A stretch of 64,000 nucleotides of DNA from contig NC_051117.1 of NCBI RefSeq assembly GCF_014839805.1, forward strand, positions 1,178,001 to 1,242,000, written 5' to 3'. The first letter of the stretch is position 1. Every line of letters starts with the position of its first letter. A program made the position numbers and the translations under genes. Of the stretch, positions 12,793-25,313 are shown piece by piece. The notes beneath the pieces are model-generated. The model had not been told where the DNA came from, searched no databases, and worked only from the letters and a program-made list of their open reading frames with translations. This DNA comes from Manduca sexta (taxonomy: Eukaryota; Arthropoda; Insecta; Lepidoptera; Sphingidae).

Positions 12793-12950
12793 TCGCACAA
12801 ACACGGATTTAACTCGCCACAAAACAAATGCATGTCACTCAACGGGAACGAGTTTGCGAACTAACAGACACGCGCAAAACCGGCCGCATTCAATTAACCC
12901 TCGCAAACTGTACGAACCGGAGCTTAACGTCGTGCGGTCCCTGAGGCCTG
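12793..12950 (+). repeat. Diverged repeat unit, copy A
   Basis: This segment and 13454-13614 are diverged copies of one about 155-bp sequence in the same orientation. The best block is AAATGCATGTCACTCAACGG.. in A against AAATGTATGTCACCGAACGG.. in B. Both continue with GTTTGCG, AACAGAC and CAATTAACCC, and end in GCGGTCCCTGAGGCC (A) against CCGGTCTCTGAAGCC (B). The first of these blocks starts at about 12826. No ITR or poly(A) tail is evident. It could be a short interspersed element, an old local duplication, or a duplicated regulatory element. Confidence 0.6.
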
Positions 12951-13453
12951 TTCACTAGTTGATTTAGTTTTCGCAAAAAAGTAACTCTAAATAACAAACT
13001 TGACAGCTAGTGGGACGTTAAATGATGTATTTTCTGCAAAAGCGAGTACTTACTATCTTTGCCGTTTTCAATAAACGATTTCAATCGCTTTTTTCAAATG
13101 GACCAATCAAAACAAAGTTTTTTTGACACGCTTAAGTGATAAGTCGAAGATTAATATTGGGTTCGCTTCTTAATAATGGCCGATAGCGAGTGTGTCGCGT
13201 TATTACTGGTCATTTAGCATCTAACATCTTAGGGTGAAGAACGTGGTGCACCGCTATGGAGTGATTTGTAATTAATGACTGTGTGGCTGCTGTTTGAGGT
13301 ACTCGTGACATCAACACGGTTGTGATTAAATTATTTTAACGTATAAAATGAATATAACCTAAATAAAATAAATAATAATCGCTACTAGCAATAAACCGGT
13401 TGGTTTCAAAACGCGACTCGCTTTCGCACCTAACCCTTTAACAAACCCAAAGC

Positions 13454-13614
13454 ACCGCAAACACAAATCCAATCTAATCAAATGTATGTCACCGAACGGT
13501 ACCACGTTTGCGGTACAACAGACCCTCGGCAAAAAGCTACAATCAATTAACCCGTTGCAACTTATAGAGAGGGGCGCGGGGCGGCGCGCACGCTGCCCGG
13601 TCTCTGAAGCCCCT
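13454..13614 (+). repeat. Diverged repeat unit, copy B
   Basis: Second copy of the element at 12793, about 660 bp downstream and in direct orientation; the best block starts near 13480. Its 3' third is very GC-rich (GAGGGGCGCGGGGCGGCGCG near 13568). A 62-codon frame crossing it is explained by composition. A possible third, shortened relative lies at 42030-42080 (TTAACAGACGCGCGCA followed later by CCGGTCTCCGAA). Confidence 0.6.
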
Positions 13615-16600
13615 TTGCGTGACTACGTGCCAGTTTGGCTTAGTTGCCACTTGGCACAATGGACTTCGTGTTGATGTTGCTAACTGGGACGCGCGAAGGT
13701 GTTCAATGAATGCGTTGTTTTTTTATGTTCAACGTATTGGAAAGTTGTGTACTATATGTACGAGTGATGTGGAAGTTAGTTTTCGTAGTACAGAACCATA
13801 TAGTAAGTTTTCTAGAAAACTTATGTTCAGTCAATTTGTTTACTTTAGTATCCGATGCGATGTATCATCCGCAACTCGCTCGCAGCCGAACTACAATCAT
13901 CCGACGACGCGCAAAAAACTTTAGCTATGCCGTCACGGTACAGCGATATTTTCCGGAAAGTTCGACGAACTATTTCCACTGGTTATAAAGGTTCGTGCAG
14001 TCGATATTCGGCCCGTACTTCGAACTATTCCCAAAGTCGAAACCATTATTCTTGAACCGAGTCGATATTAAGGGTCGTTGTAGGAGGCAGTTTGCACGGA
14101 GAATTTTGATTATATTCCCCCACCGGGAATGTACTATCGTCAATTCACATATCGATGTATGCAAATTGAATTTGAGTCCCGGAATTTTTTTTGTTCGAAA
14201 GTGCTCATGTCGTTCATATTTAGTCAAGAGGTGTGACAAGTGTGAATGGGTGGTTATTATTTTTAAATCGTATCCAGGTTTTTCGTTGGGTACAGCCTTG
14301 TAAAACATTTTATTTTTAATTGTTGCCCTTTAATGCTAGTTTATATTAATATTCTATATTTTGTCACAAAAGAGGTTATGTAGCAAAACTAGCTTATGCA
14401 CAAAAAATATCTAATCGATATTTTGAGGGGTGTTCATTAAGCCACGACTCCAAATCCCTCACCGCAAAACCATAATAGTAATGCTTCTAACCAACTACAA
14501 TTTATTCACATAAATAACAGTTATGTTACATTAATTAGAAACAGATACACCCCGACAAGTCAATGGGAAATTTAATTGACGATAAACTGAACATTGAACA
14601 GGTATTGTAATTATATGTCCCGTGTTAACGAAATATGCAATTAGTTGGAATGGTTAATAGTTGCAACAATTTCGAGCTATACCAGCTTTATTTATGAATG
14701 ACGAAGTGGAAGCAACTGGTTTGATTGTTGGTTATGTTAGAAAGAAAAGAAATAAAAAATATATTACGGGTGGTTGGTTGAAATGTATAAAAATTGAAAA
14801 AAGGAATGGATTGAGAACAAGGGAATTATAAGTACGTTGCAAAACTTTTAAAAGGGAGTGCATGGAATTGGAAATTTGGAACAGCGGTAGCGCGCCTAGC
14901 TTCCAGGCGTCTTAGAGTGCGAAACTTAACTTCAAATATAGTGCCGGTTTGCAAATACTCTTGTAATAACGATGCATGATATACCATTCTTAGATATTTT
15001 ACGCTGATTTTTACCAATATGTCGTGTTTAATAATAACTTTATTAACTTTTTAGTCATGTATGGTTTTATAATTACCTTCAGTAAATTAAAACTGTTCTG
15101 TAGAAATACGTAGTACATCATATATTTATCTACAACGGTACCTTGCTAATTTGGTATAATTGCAGGCATACGTGGGAACTCAGAAATAAGAATCGCAAGT
15201 AGAACCCATCATACAACAACCTATCATTCTAGTCTATAATTTTATACGTAATAAGCACAAGACAAATGAACAAAGGGATTATGATTCGCTATATTAAAAA
15301 AGATTATATGGTTTAAATAGAGCGTAGATTCTGTGTGCGTTCTCGTCTGTCCACGTCTGCCAAGAAGTGAAGCGGGAATGCCATAGTGCTCTTGGTTTTT
15401 CTACTTTTGTACAAGCGCCCACTACAACGCAACCTCCTTCGAACACTCAGTTACATTAAAAAAACTATATAAAATATATATGTTCAAATTGGCAGGCTAC
15501 ATAAATTATTAACTAATGGCCATTAACGGTGTATGGAATTGGCATTTGTAGAGTTAACGTAATTTCGAGAGGGACTCACTCGACCGTTACCATAATTATG
15601 AAGACTACTCTTTCATTCTATATTCACATTAATATTTCATTCATTACGGATGAATTTTCAACGGCCATGTAAAAAAACAAGCCATGCCCAAACGCTATTA
15701 ACGTCCCGCCGGAATCGGTCCAAAATACCCACTTAGCACAATTTATACCGAATTTAATGTAATTAAAACACACTGGGTTTGTACCGAACGAGGGTTAATT
15801 AACCGTACTCTAGCGTGCCCTTTGGGAATTAAACTTTTTTTCACATTACATAGGCTTGGGGCGCGGGTTGCAGATCGCTCAACTTTTAACGAAGCTACAT
15901 CTTGCAAGCCGTAAGCGATTTTAAGTAAAATCCACCCCCTAACCTCTCCTCAAACGACAGTGTTTATTTCGCCTTTATTGATACAGCAAAGTTTCAGCTA
16001 AGGTCCCTAAGATCCGTGAAGTGTTATTTTTGAGAGGGTTTCAAATAAACAACGGAGTGTATGAATGGAAATTATGAAAGATGCCAGAGGAAAGTTTCGC
16101 ACCCTTGAGGGTTCTTGTTGGGACCTACTGTACATTATAAATTAACGTTTGGGTTGATAATGCGTAAACGTATCCGATTTGAAAGTTTTGGGCAATAGCA
16201 AAATTGGTTGAAAGCGGAGATCCTTAAATGTTTATAATACTATGCTATGACTAGATTATATAGACATACGCTCAGTCAAGCTTATAAATATAGTGTTTAT
16301 AACTGCATTATCAAAAAAAAATAAAAATACCATATCTTCACCAAAGTTCGTTAAAATAGCTTTACATAAATTTGCATTTCAAAGCAACTTCCTTAGATTT
16401 ATGTTTAGCGAATAACAACATAATAATTTTAAACATTCTCGCCGGTAAATGTCCAAAGGAAGCTGACCAAACTTCCGAATTCCAATCAAGTTGTAGAAAG
16501 AAATTGTTCCCATCGAATCAGAGCATTACCAAAGAAATCTAATTAAGGAACAGTTATGCCACGCCTAGCAAATAGCGTAGACCTGGTGATTACACTAGGT

Positions 16601-17540
16601 CTTTATTGTAAGACATGTTGCCAGAATTTAAGATGGTTGTTACTTTCGCTACATATTTTGTTGGAAAATCTCCCAGAAGTTATAATTTTCACTTTAATTT
16701 CTATAGTATACTAGTTGTAATTCAATTAAGTACTCTGTTAGAGAGTGGGCGAGTTTTTTGAAATAAAAGACCGACATCGTAAATTTGATCTCTTAGGTCG
16801 ATATCAGAAATGGTCAGTTATTATTTTTTATGGCTCATCGAAATCTTGTATTGCACAAGAAATCTAGGCAACAGATGCTGAGTTCAAAAACATAACTCTA
16901 AAAGTTACTCAGCAAACATAACTATGTAAAACAGAATTGCAGTCAATGAACTTCCAAAACTGTTAAATTATTGTCCTTTACACAATAAAAAAATACCTCA
17001 GTACTACTGATCAGTTTTACAATAAAATTATTTTAATGAAAACACATAAATCATTTAAAATATGCAAGTAACGCAATTGATTTCAAAATGGTATTAACGG
17101 CATTAAATTCAGTTTGTTTCATAAATCAGAAGTCTCATTTTCATATTTACGTCCGACGTTTCCGATAATTATTCCCTTTGTAAGGAGGCAATCCGATTAT
17201 AAGGTGCTTTTGTGTTGGAAATTAAGCTCCCACTCTCACGTCTCGTGGTCAATAAGTTTGTAGTTGTAAATTTCTAAACTGGAAGATATTGAAAATGGCG
17301 GTGTTGAAATGTTTTCGGCTTCATAAGAAGTGAAAGAAAGAGACGCTAGTAAGTCAAGCAAGGCAGTTTTACTTAGTGTGTATATAATTAAGAAATGGAT
17401 GCATGAAGTAGGTATATATATTTCAGGTGCAATGTATATGGTACTCAAGCAATAGATTTGCATTTTACAGGATCCATACTTATTCAATGTTCCATATCGC
17501 TACACCAAAAATGCAATCTTCATCCATCACGAATATAAAT
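13615..17540. other. AT-rich intron-like DNA
   Basis: Overlapping 66-112 codon frames on both strands at 13619-14308 mutually shadow each other and show no recognisable domain. A small hairpin with one mismatch (GACCTGGTG-ATTA-CACTAGGTC) is at 16580-16601. I see no repeat family or gene that I can support. Confidence 0.45.
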
Positions 17541-17690
17541 ACAGCGGTCCGGAGCACATGTAATCCCGGTGGCCCGGTCCCGTGTCGTCACACGGCTGCC
17601 GCATGTCACGAGATTGCCTGATTAGCGGTGCCACCATCCGGGCTGCGGTGAACGTGCTTTGAATACCCTATCAAGCTGTCAACCCCCGCT
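17541..17690. other. GC-rich patch
   Basis: About 150 bp of GC-rich sequence (for example GGTGGCCCGGTCCCGTGTCG near 17570) lie inside AT-rich DNA. No frame or splice-site pair supports an exon. A conserved non-coding or regulatory element is possible. Confidence 0.35.
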
Positions 17691-19440
17691 CCATCTAACG
17701 GCACTATTACTTCCATTGATTTATTGGATCCAACGTTGGCTGCATTTAGTGTTTGATCAAATTGAATTGGCTGAAAAGTACATTGCGGGATGTTGGATGA
17801 ATATTGAATTTTTCGATCGATGCGAATGTCTTCATTTTCGATTGAAAGTTTGATTTTGAACGAGAACGATTTTCAGTTCGTTCGTTCGATTTTAGATTGT
17901 TTCTAGTTAATTGAATCTTTCTCGTAAAATTTATTTTAGTGGTAATTATTTGGTAATAACTCATCTTCTGTGAGATATGAAACTCTTCAGCGTATTCTTG
18001 AATTCTAACTTTTAATGACAGGAATTTGGCAAAATCCAATTGCATATGACATGCCATTAGCATTTAAATTTCTTTAATTATCTTCCTCCTTACTATTGTG
18101 CTTATCTCTTTGTGTTTCATACTATTAATTTCATTCAGCCTTCGTACTCTATTACCCGGGCAGTGTTCATTTAAATGCATATCTTCTTAGAAGCACATTT
18201 AAGCAGTTGCATTTAAATTTGAAATTGATAATGTGATTGCGAGTTGGCTGGATGCTCCCTGAACGCTTGCTTATTGCATTATTATACTTTACATTTTGCC
18301 TTCTGAATAAAATTTTATCAACTGCAATATTTTAGCCTAGATTGTCATTGTTTCTGTTATTCTAGTTTCTGGAAACGCCAGCTGATTTTATGAAAATATT
18401 TTATTAAAAATTATGATATTAAATTCGAAAAGCATCTGTGTCTACTCTTTAGATATCTACTTTTATTTTCTTTGAACAAAGATAAATTTTTGTTGTCGAA
18501 ATCAATAGAATTAATCCTAAGGTAACTCCTAATTAAGAAAACAATAAAAAACATTTGGTTCAAACTACTGAAAGCCTATCCGAAGATAATGATGATATTC
18601 ATAGAACTAATAAAATCAATTCGCATAGTGATAACTTATAAGATCAAAACGTCATTCCAGTTTCGTACTCAAGATTTATTATCTAGCACGAGTCTGCAAC
18701 TTTATCGCCGTCCATTTATGAAGCATAAAACGTCTTTCATCGCTTCACCGAAGTAAATACATCACGCCAAGATGGCGTTGAGTTTGTACAGGTTTTTGTG
18801 AACGTCGACTCAGCGAACGCGGTGTGAATTATAAATGTGACGCTCCTTTCCCATCGCCGGTTGGACACCGTAAGAATCGAACCGGCTTGCTGAATATTGA
18901 TCGTAGGAATTCGTACGGAAGCTTCTAGCGGTTTTTGGTTTGCATAAATGTGGCTTGTTTTCTACTTTTTATATTGTTGAGTCGCGATTAGCTATAGCAG
19001 TAGATTTTTATATGCGTAAAGCTTACCAGAAACCCAGGATAGCGACAACTTTTCTAACTTTTACTCAACCGTTTGGAAAAAGTCCGAAATAACTGTAATA
19101 TTGTTTTCACCTCTATTCCCTTCGTGATGTTTCCATGCTAGATTCCTGGTTTCGATGTGAATATTTCTTACATTAGCTCATACTTGGTATTTCTTTCACC
19201 ATACGAGTACTATTTCTGTTTACTTCATATGATGAAACCCAGCAGATTTAACAATATGTAGCTACAGAAAATTTCTACCGTAATATTGTTGATCGCTGAT
19301 ATTGAAACTATATTGCGTGTTGTAACCCCGAGTTCCTTATAATATTTTATTCACTTTACACTATAATTTATCTTGTCACACCGCACCTCTCTTATCCGAT
19401 AACTAAGTTTCTACACTTTCTTACACCTGGCGGTGCTTCC
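17691..19440. other. AT-rich intron-like DNA
   Basis: The 105-codon minus-strand frame at 17746-18063 is low in complexity (rich in K, N, S and I) and typical of AT-rich noise. A moderately GC-richer stretch is at 18700-18900. Nothing assignable. Confidence 0.45.
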
Positions 19441-19530
19441 TGCAAACAGCGGCGGCTTCCCGGACGTGACGTCACAGATCCATATCAACTGAGTGGGTTC
19501 GCTGCGTGCACAATGACGTCACTAATTGAA
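19441..19530. promoter_or_regulatory. Paired CRE palindromes in a GC-rich patch
   Basis: Two exact TGACGTCA octamers lie at 19467-19474 and 19514-19521, 47 bp apart, within a short GC-rich patch. The octamer is the classical binding site of CREB/ATF bZIP dimers. Two copies this close in AT-rich DNA make this one of the better enhancer candidates in the window, but binding is inference. Confidence 0.4.
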
Positions 19531-21494
19531 GTTTTAATGAAGTCTTAAAACTTTGAATGCCTAGTCAGGGCTTAACTTATTAGCTTAACTGCTACGTTGA
19601 TAAGTTTTAAGAGCCTCGTTATGGCTTTTATGTTGCCCGAGTGGTCTTAAGTCTTTGTTCATTATTGGTTTTATAGAACTTTTAAAATAACCAGTCTTGT
19701 ATTCATTACTAATGAGACGGTTGCAAAGTTATCGTATTGTATTTGTGAGTTATTGAACCACATAAGGCGGTTTAAAACAAATATTAAGTTTCCAATGAAT
19801 AAAAAATCTAATGTTTTTGCTGCAGTGCTACATTATAATCTGTTGATGATGAGATTTTTTCTACTTACTCCTCACGACTCACGAAGTCAACGATACGAAT
19901 AAAGCTAATCAAAATAATACCTTGATTACTCACTCCCAATTAACCCAAAAGGTAATTAAAGCGTAACTGAAAAGAGAACACTATAGCTTACCTTAACAGA
20001 CAAATCACGTAGTGATTAAAACAAAGATCTAAACCACCTATTTCAGCTTACGTGACACGTTGGGTATGATTACACAAAAATTGCAACTGCCATCAACAGA
20101 AATACCAAATTCCGTACTGATTAGAATTTGCACGGTGAATGCCTCGCCTTAAAACAATTCCACAAATTAGAGTAAAATCCTTTCCTACGATGGAATTGGA
20201 GCGAGGCGAACGTCATGCGACTGAGTTCCATGCAATTATGATCTTAATTTCAAATTGTTTTTGTGTAATTTATTTTACTTATGAATGGACTTAATTGGAT
20301 TTTAAGTATTTATTATATTTTGATTGTGCCTCCGATCCCATGATGTTCTTCCCTCGTCATAAAATAAAAAACTACAGATCACACATAACGGAGATGAAAA
20401 GTAGCTTAATTCATTTAATGATTTGCTCCCGCGGCTATGTACAAATTACAAGCAAACGCTAATAAGCATTTCCTGATTTTATTTGAACATCCAATAATTT
20501 CCATTTTTTTTTTGTTATAACATTAGTAGCATTATAACATGAGTAACAAACATGTTGAGCGGCGACGCGGAACTATTGATTCGTAAAGTTATTTGATTTT
20601 AATATGTATACACCATGACGAGCGTCATGTTCCGCTTCATCTGACAATAGTGTTGTAAAACTTTGAGCGTCATCTATTGTCGGTTACTTTATAGAGCTTA
20701 CCGATTTTGAACAGGTATTTTTGAGATCAGTTTTGAAATTTTGACGATGCGCTTTAATTGCGTAACACTAACTAATTTGCCAACCTTTATTTCGTTTAGT
20801 TTAATTAGAAATTTCATATTTTGTATGAATATTCTATTTTATATCGTTAACATTTTCACAAATTTGCAATCTCGTGCCAACTTCACAGATTGTATAATCA
20901 CCCATGTTATTTACAAAATGTGGGTCGCTACTCTCCTTTGCGAATTCAAAAGATTCAACGAGCTATTCGTCGCGAATGAGGATATGAATTATCATAAGGA
21001 ATTTAATAAATTATTAAAAACGAAAAAATGTTCTACATTTATTCGGCTTAGAGATTTTTTGTTACAACTGAGTCACGAGTAAATCGCTCACCTGATCGAA
21101 GGTATTAATCGTTTTTGTAATAAATTATTATACACTAATATGGTGACACGTTCAAAATATTTTCTAAATGATTTATGTGTGCCCAAACGATAACTAATTT
21201 ATAAAAGAACTGATGACTACATTAACAAATCTAGATAAATATAATAATTCTCAATAATCCAACATTAGAGCATATAAATCACAATCCCGAACACTTACCC
21301 AGGGCCAGCCTAAGTTTTACAAGCTCCGGAATCAGCAGGTGCGGCTCGGATAACCTGCGAAATCGCGGCGCTCACGCGACGTATCGCGCTTTGGGGCGTT
21401 CACTGTGCTATTTATTAAGTTCTAATGGAGCTCTATGCGATTTTGATTATTAATCCAATAGGCTTTGGTGGTATATAATTTCTAAGAAGTTGTT
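19531..21494. other. AT-rich intron-like DNA
   Basis: A 112-codon frame from the ATG at 20747 to 21082 has no recognisable domain and is rich in residues coded by AT-rich codons. It is not supported as a gene. No other feature was identified. Confidence 0.45.
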
Positions 21495-21550
21495 CTGGAA
21501 ATGTTTAGGGGAGGGCTATGTTCAGCAGCGGTTTTCCAAAGGGTGAAGAA
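21495..21550 (+). mobile_element. RTE-like LINE 3' end remnant
   Basis: GTTTAGGGGAGGGCTATG followed by TTCAGCAGCGGTTTTCC matches, with a few substitutions, the tail wording of the element inserted at 37294. Nothing upstream or downstream extends the match convincingly. This is an old, 5'-truncated fragment. Confidence 0.5.
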
Positions 21551-24004
21551 GATCCTAATTAGGCAGCTCATAGCTATGGATATCTTGGTGGTAAGAGTCA
21601 TAACTGCCGTCTGCTTCTATACTCGTAATTAAAGTTATAGTGACTGATATGAAAATATTATTACATCTCTAATATTATTGACTGGAATGAAGTTCTAGTT
21701 TTCTTGTCGCTCTCCAGTCTCTTAAAAATTTAGTTATTGCGACCATGACTATTTCCAGCAGTCATAAAGATTGCTGACAATTTATACTTACCATTCCAAT
21801 AACCATACCATTAAAAAACGAATGCTCTTCCACCTTACCATCACGCTGTTCCCCCACAGCTTTCAATATAAAAATAAATATACCACTCCTACAAAAAACC
21901 ATTTGTGTGTGAAGTTATTTATGGCCGAGCCGCCTTTTATCCCCTGCTATATCGATTACACTGAATATTTTGTGATAAATTTTGATTCGTGTTTACCCAC
22001 TTTGCGATATTTATTCGTTGCTTTATTTTGAATTTCAGATCATATCAGGTTTCCGCGTTTAGTTATCGTGCTTGGTCTTCGTTATTTTGGTATAGGTTTT
22101 AAGTGAAGTGGAATGTGATAGAAATTTGATATTGATAAGTCAAGGAGTGTGATGGTGTGTTTATTAACTATCGCACGAATGAAGTTAGGTAGTTTTGTGT
22201 CTTTATTTAAAAGTAGGCATTTGTTACTCTTGGATTATATTTTGTATCAGTTGCAATTTTCGTAGTCTATAATACAGGTTTAACTCTAATTCATTCCCGA
22301 AATCCTGGCCATGAATATCCTTAGTTACGACGTACATCTCCACGGAGGATCATTATTCATTTAGATAGCAAGGGATCGTGCGAGGTACGCGTAGATTATT
22401 CGCGCCCACAGAAACTTATTAGGGGCGGTTTCAATCAACATTGTTTACCCGCTTGTGCCAAGTTCGTCTTGATTAACCTATTTAATGACATTGCCAAATA
22501 CATTAACCAAATTAATTTAATTAACCTAGCTTCGTGTAAAGGAAATATTATTTTTACATAAACTATTTCCTTGTTAAAGAGACTAAACAGCATATCCTTA
22601 TTTGAACAAAAGATGTATTCTTTTTTCGAATCCTTGAAAACTTGCCAGTTTTCAATAAAGAGGCACACGAAACACGCAATTCTTAACTTTTACGTCTTGG
22701 GCTTGAGTCGAAATTGACTTTCGAAGGTCCACGTTTCAAACGATAAATCTTCGCACTTTAGGGATGTCACATAAGTACTATTCCAACGCTTTACATTACG
22801 CGTCCCTCAGCTATCGCAAAAGTTGTCATCCTTTCATCGTTGTACGATGACCACTCCCCCTTCCCCTGTCATCACCCCTAACGTATCTTGTACCGCACCT
22901 GTATCAGCCATTACTCTATTTTACGATCCAATAAAGTCATCCGTCGGTTTAGTACAATGTTGTACATAATTTAGCGGTATCGTATAAGGCTTTCACGAGT
23001 ATACATATCGTATTTGTGTGGTGAGAGCGTCTGAGTCAAGTCGTAGGTTTGTTTAATTTTCAGTTCCTACGAAACTAGAAAGCTTATCACACGAAAAATT
23101 CATACAAAACCCTCTAGTCCCTGAATGGTCGTATATTATTCCGACTGGTGTTACTTAATGTACATTCGTTACCCTCAACCGCGATTCGCAGTGTCACTAT
23201 AGCGGCTATCACCATATGTACGGTAACCGCTAGCCAATCGTTCGCAATATACCCAGCAATTCCATGTAAATTTCAACGCACATGAATGAAATCGTTGCGA
23301 TGCACCCCGATGCAAATTGTGGATCGCATGGAATTCTATCTGGCATTTAAATTACGACTGTACGCGCCGTTTGGTGCCCAGTTGCGTGGCACGGCCATAG
23401 ATATGTAAACACAGGTAAATACCGGTGTGGAGTTACATGTACTACTCGTTACACCTGTATAATGTAATTGAGAAATTCTGTTGGTTAGTAGATTGGTGTT
23501 TAAAGTAAAAATTATGGTAATTTATACATAAATATTTAGTCTTTTATGTTATAAGTTAGAAATAATAACAAAATAAAAAACTTAGCAATGGATTAAACAG
23601 AAACGTTACACTCAAAAATACAACACAATGAAAGATTGTCGCACAAATGAAAAGCAACTCGTGCGAAATATATTTGCAAAATTGAATACATTTTACACCA
23701 AAATGCACTCAACGTAGCGCGATTATGTAAATAAAAAATAACATTTAAATTAAGATGTCATCTGCATAACCCGAAGATCTGGGACGGGGCGGATCAACGG
23801 AAGAGGGTTAACTCTTTGTACGTGACATCCCTTGTACATAATATTTTTTGGGTAACGTCGCGAGAGTCTTACGGGTCGGAGGTTTAAGAATTTTGCTAAA
23901 AATATTTGGAAACTAAAGTCTCTACGCTACTTTTTGTAGTTCATATTTTATGAGAAGGCTTTTTCTTTTTCAATCCAATATTAAGTACATTTTAATATTT
24001 AATA
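21551..24004. other. AT-rich intron-like DNA
   Basis: No gene, RNA or repeat family is supportable. Frames of 77-86 codons at 21771 (+) and 22435 (-) have no domain resemblance. A slightly GC-richer stretch (CTGGGACGGGGCGGATCAAC) is at about 23770. Confidence 0.5.
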
Positions 24005-24006
24005 TA

Positions 24007-24033
24007 CTTAGTCTGGCCATAAATACTGTTACA
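24007..24033 (+). repeat. Left inverted terminal repeat of the mariner
   Basis: Starts directly after the TA at 24005-24006. It pairs with the inverted sequence at 25285-25311 with about four mismatches over the aligned bases. Transposase binds such repeats through its N-terminal helix-turn-helix domains. Confidence 0.85.
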
Positions 24034-24148
24034 CTTAATTATAAAAAAATATTACATTTGAATTTCGAATCTGTCATTTTTATACGATTGTTCATTGTGT
24101 TTTCTCATTTTGGCGCCAATACATTGTAAAATATTTTGCAATATTAAA

Positions 24149-25187
24149 ATGGTGTGGGGTGATAAAGAGAACCGAATCGCTGTGATAGCATTACACAAAG
24201 TAGGTATGGAGCCAAATGCAATTTTTAAAACTCTCCATACACTTGGTATTAGTAAAATGTTTGTGTACCGGGCTATTAATAGGTACAATGAGACCTCCTC
24301 TGTTTGTGACAGAAAAGATCTGGCCGTCCACGTAGTGTTCGTACGAAAAAGGTGGTCAAAGCAGTAAGGGAAAGAATTCGAAGAAATCCTGTCCGAAAGC
24401 AAAAGATTTTATCTCGGGAAATGAAGATAGCACCTAGAACCATGTCGCGTATTTTAAAAGATGACTTAGGACTTGCAGCCTATAAGAGACGCACTGGCCA
24501 TTTCTTAACTGATAATTTAAAGAAGAATAGGGTGGTAAAATCGAAACAACTACTGAAGCGGTACGCAAAGGGAGGTCACAGAAAAATTTTGTTTACGGAT
24601 GAGAAAATTTTTACAATTGAGCAACATTTTAACAAACAAAATGACCGTATTTATGCTCAAAGCTCTAAGGAAGCTTCCCAATTAGTCGACAGAGTGCAAC
24701 GTGGACATTATCCGACTTCAGTGATGGTTTGGTGGGGTGTTAGCTATGAAGGAGTGACTGAGCCATATTTTTGTGAAAAGGTATCAAAACATCGGCACAA
24801 GTGTATCAAGATACCATTCTTGAGAAGGTAGTTAAGCCCCTTAACATCACCATGTTCAATAACCAAGTATGGTCCTTCCAGCAAGACTCGGCGCCGGGTC
24901 ATAAAGCTCGGTCCACGCAGTCTTGGTTGGAATCGAACGTTTCGGACTTCATCAGAGCTGAAGACTGGCCGTCGTCTAGTCCCGATCTTAATCCGCTGGA
25001 TTATGATTTGTGGTCAGTTTTAGAGAGTACAGCTTGCTCTAAACGCCATGATAATTTGGAGTCCCTAAAACAATCTATACGATTGGCAGTGAAGAATTTT
25101 CCCATGGAAAGAGTGCGTGCTTCTATTGATAACTGGCCTCATCGTTTAAAGGACTGTATTGCAGCCAATGGAGACCACTTCGAATAA
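24149..25187 (+). pseudogene. Mariner transposase (DD37D), two frameshifts
   Basis: The start is ATG at 24149 (MVWGDKENRIAV...) and the natural stop is TAA at 25185-25187. Allowing two single missing bases, the frame spans about 346 codons, normal for maT transposases. Part one (24149 to about 24313) carries the first helix-turn-helix region. One base is missing near 24310-24316, after the Cys-Asp-Arg-Lys segment. Part two runs to about 24782 and holds the second DNA-binding region and the first catalytic Asp in FTDEK (codon 24598-24600). A second base is missing near 24780-24783, after FCEK. Part three holds the second Asp in QQDSAPGHKA (24885-24887) and the third in SPDLNPLD (24999-25001), exactly 37 residues apart. 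All three metal-binding residues survive and I see no in-frame stop within the parts, so inactivation looks recent relative to other repeats here. Confidence 0.92.
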
Positions 25188-25284
25188 GCTTTTTATATTT
25201 TTAATTGTTTTATATTTATGTATTAAACTGACACACTGTAAAAGTAATAAATGTTATTTGCAGTTAACAATTTTCTTTTTTCTT

Positions 25285-25311
25285 TATTACAATATTTATG
25301 GCAAGACTAGG
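25285..25311 (-). repeat. Right inverted terminal repeat of the mariner
   Basis: Read on the minus strand this begins CCTAGTCTTGCCATAAATAT, matching the left terminus. It is followed on + by the duplicated TA at 25312-25313. Confidence 0.85.
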
Positions 25312-25313
25312 TA

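Larger units (their letters stand above)
24007..25311 (+). mobile_element. maT-like (DD37D) mariner transposon, inactive
   Basis: This is a near-complete Tc1/mariner DNA transposon of 1305 bp. The left end (24007) begins CTTAGTCTGGCCATAAATAC. The right end, reverse-complemented from 25311, begins CCTAGTCTTGCCATAAATAT. Most of the first ~26 bases agree, giving clear inverted terminal repeats. Both ends are flanked by TA (24005-24006 and 25312-25313), the target-site duplication of this superfamily. The interior holds one transposase gene on the + strand, broken by two frameshifts and described separately. The length and the 37-residue spacing between the second and third catalytic aspartates place it in the maT (DD37D) clade, which is known from Lepidoptera and other insects. 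A non-autonomous copy could still be mobilised if a related active transposase exists. Confidence 0.92.

Noticed and set aside
13970..14308. 112-codon minus and 102-codon plus overlapping frames
   Set aside because: They shadow each other and neither shows family resemblance or splice context.
17746..18063. 105-codon minus-strand frame
   Set aside because: Composition (K, N, S, I) is typical of AT-rich random sequence; no domain.
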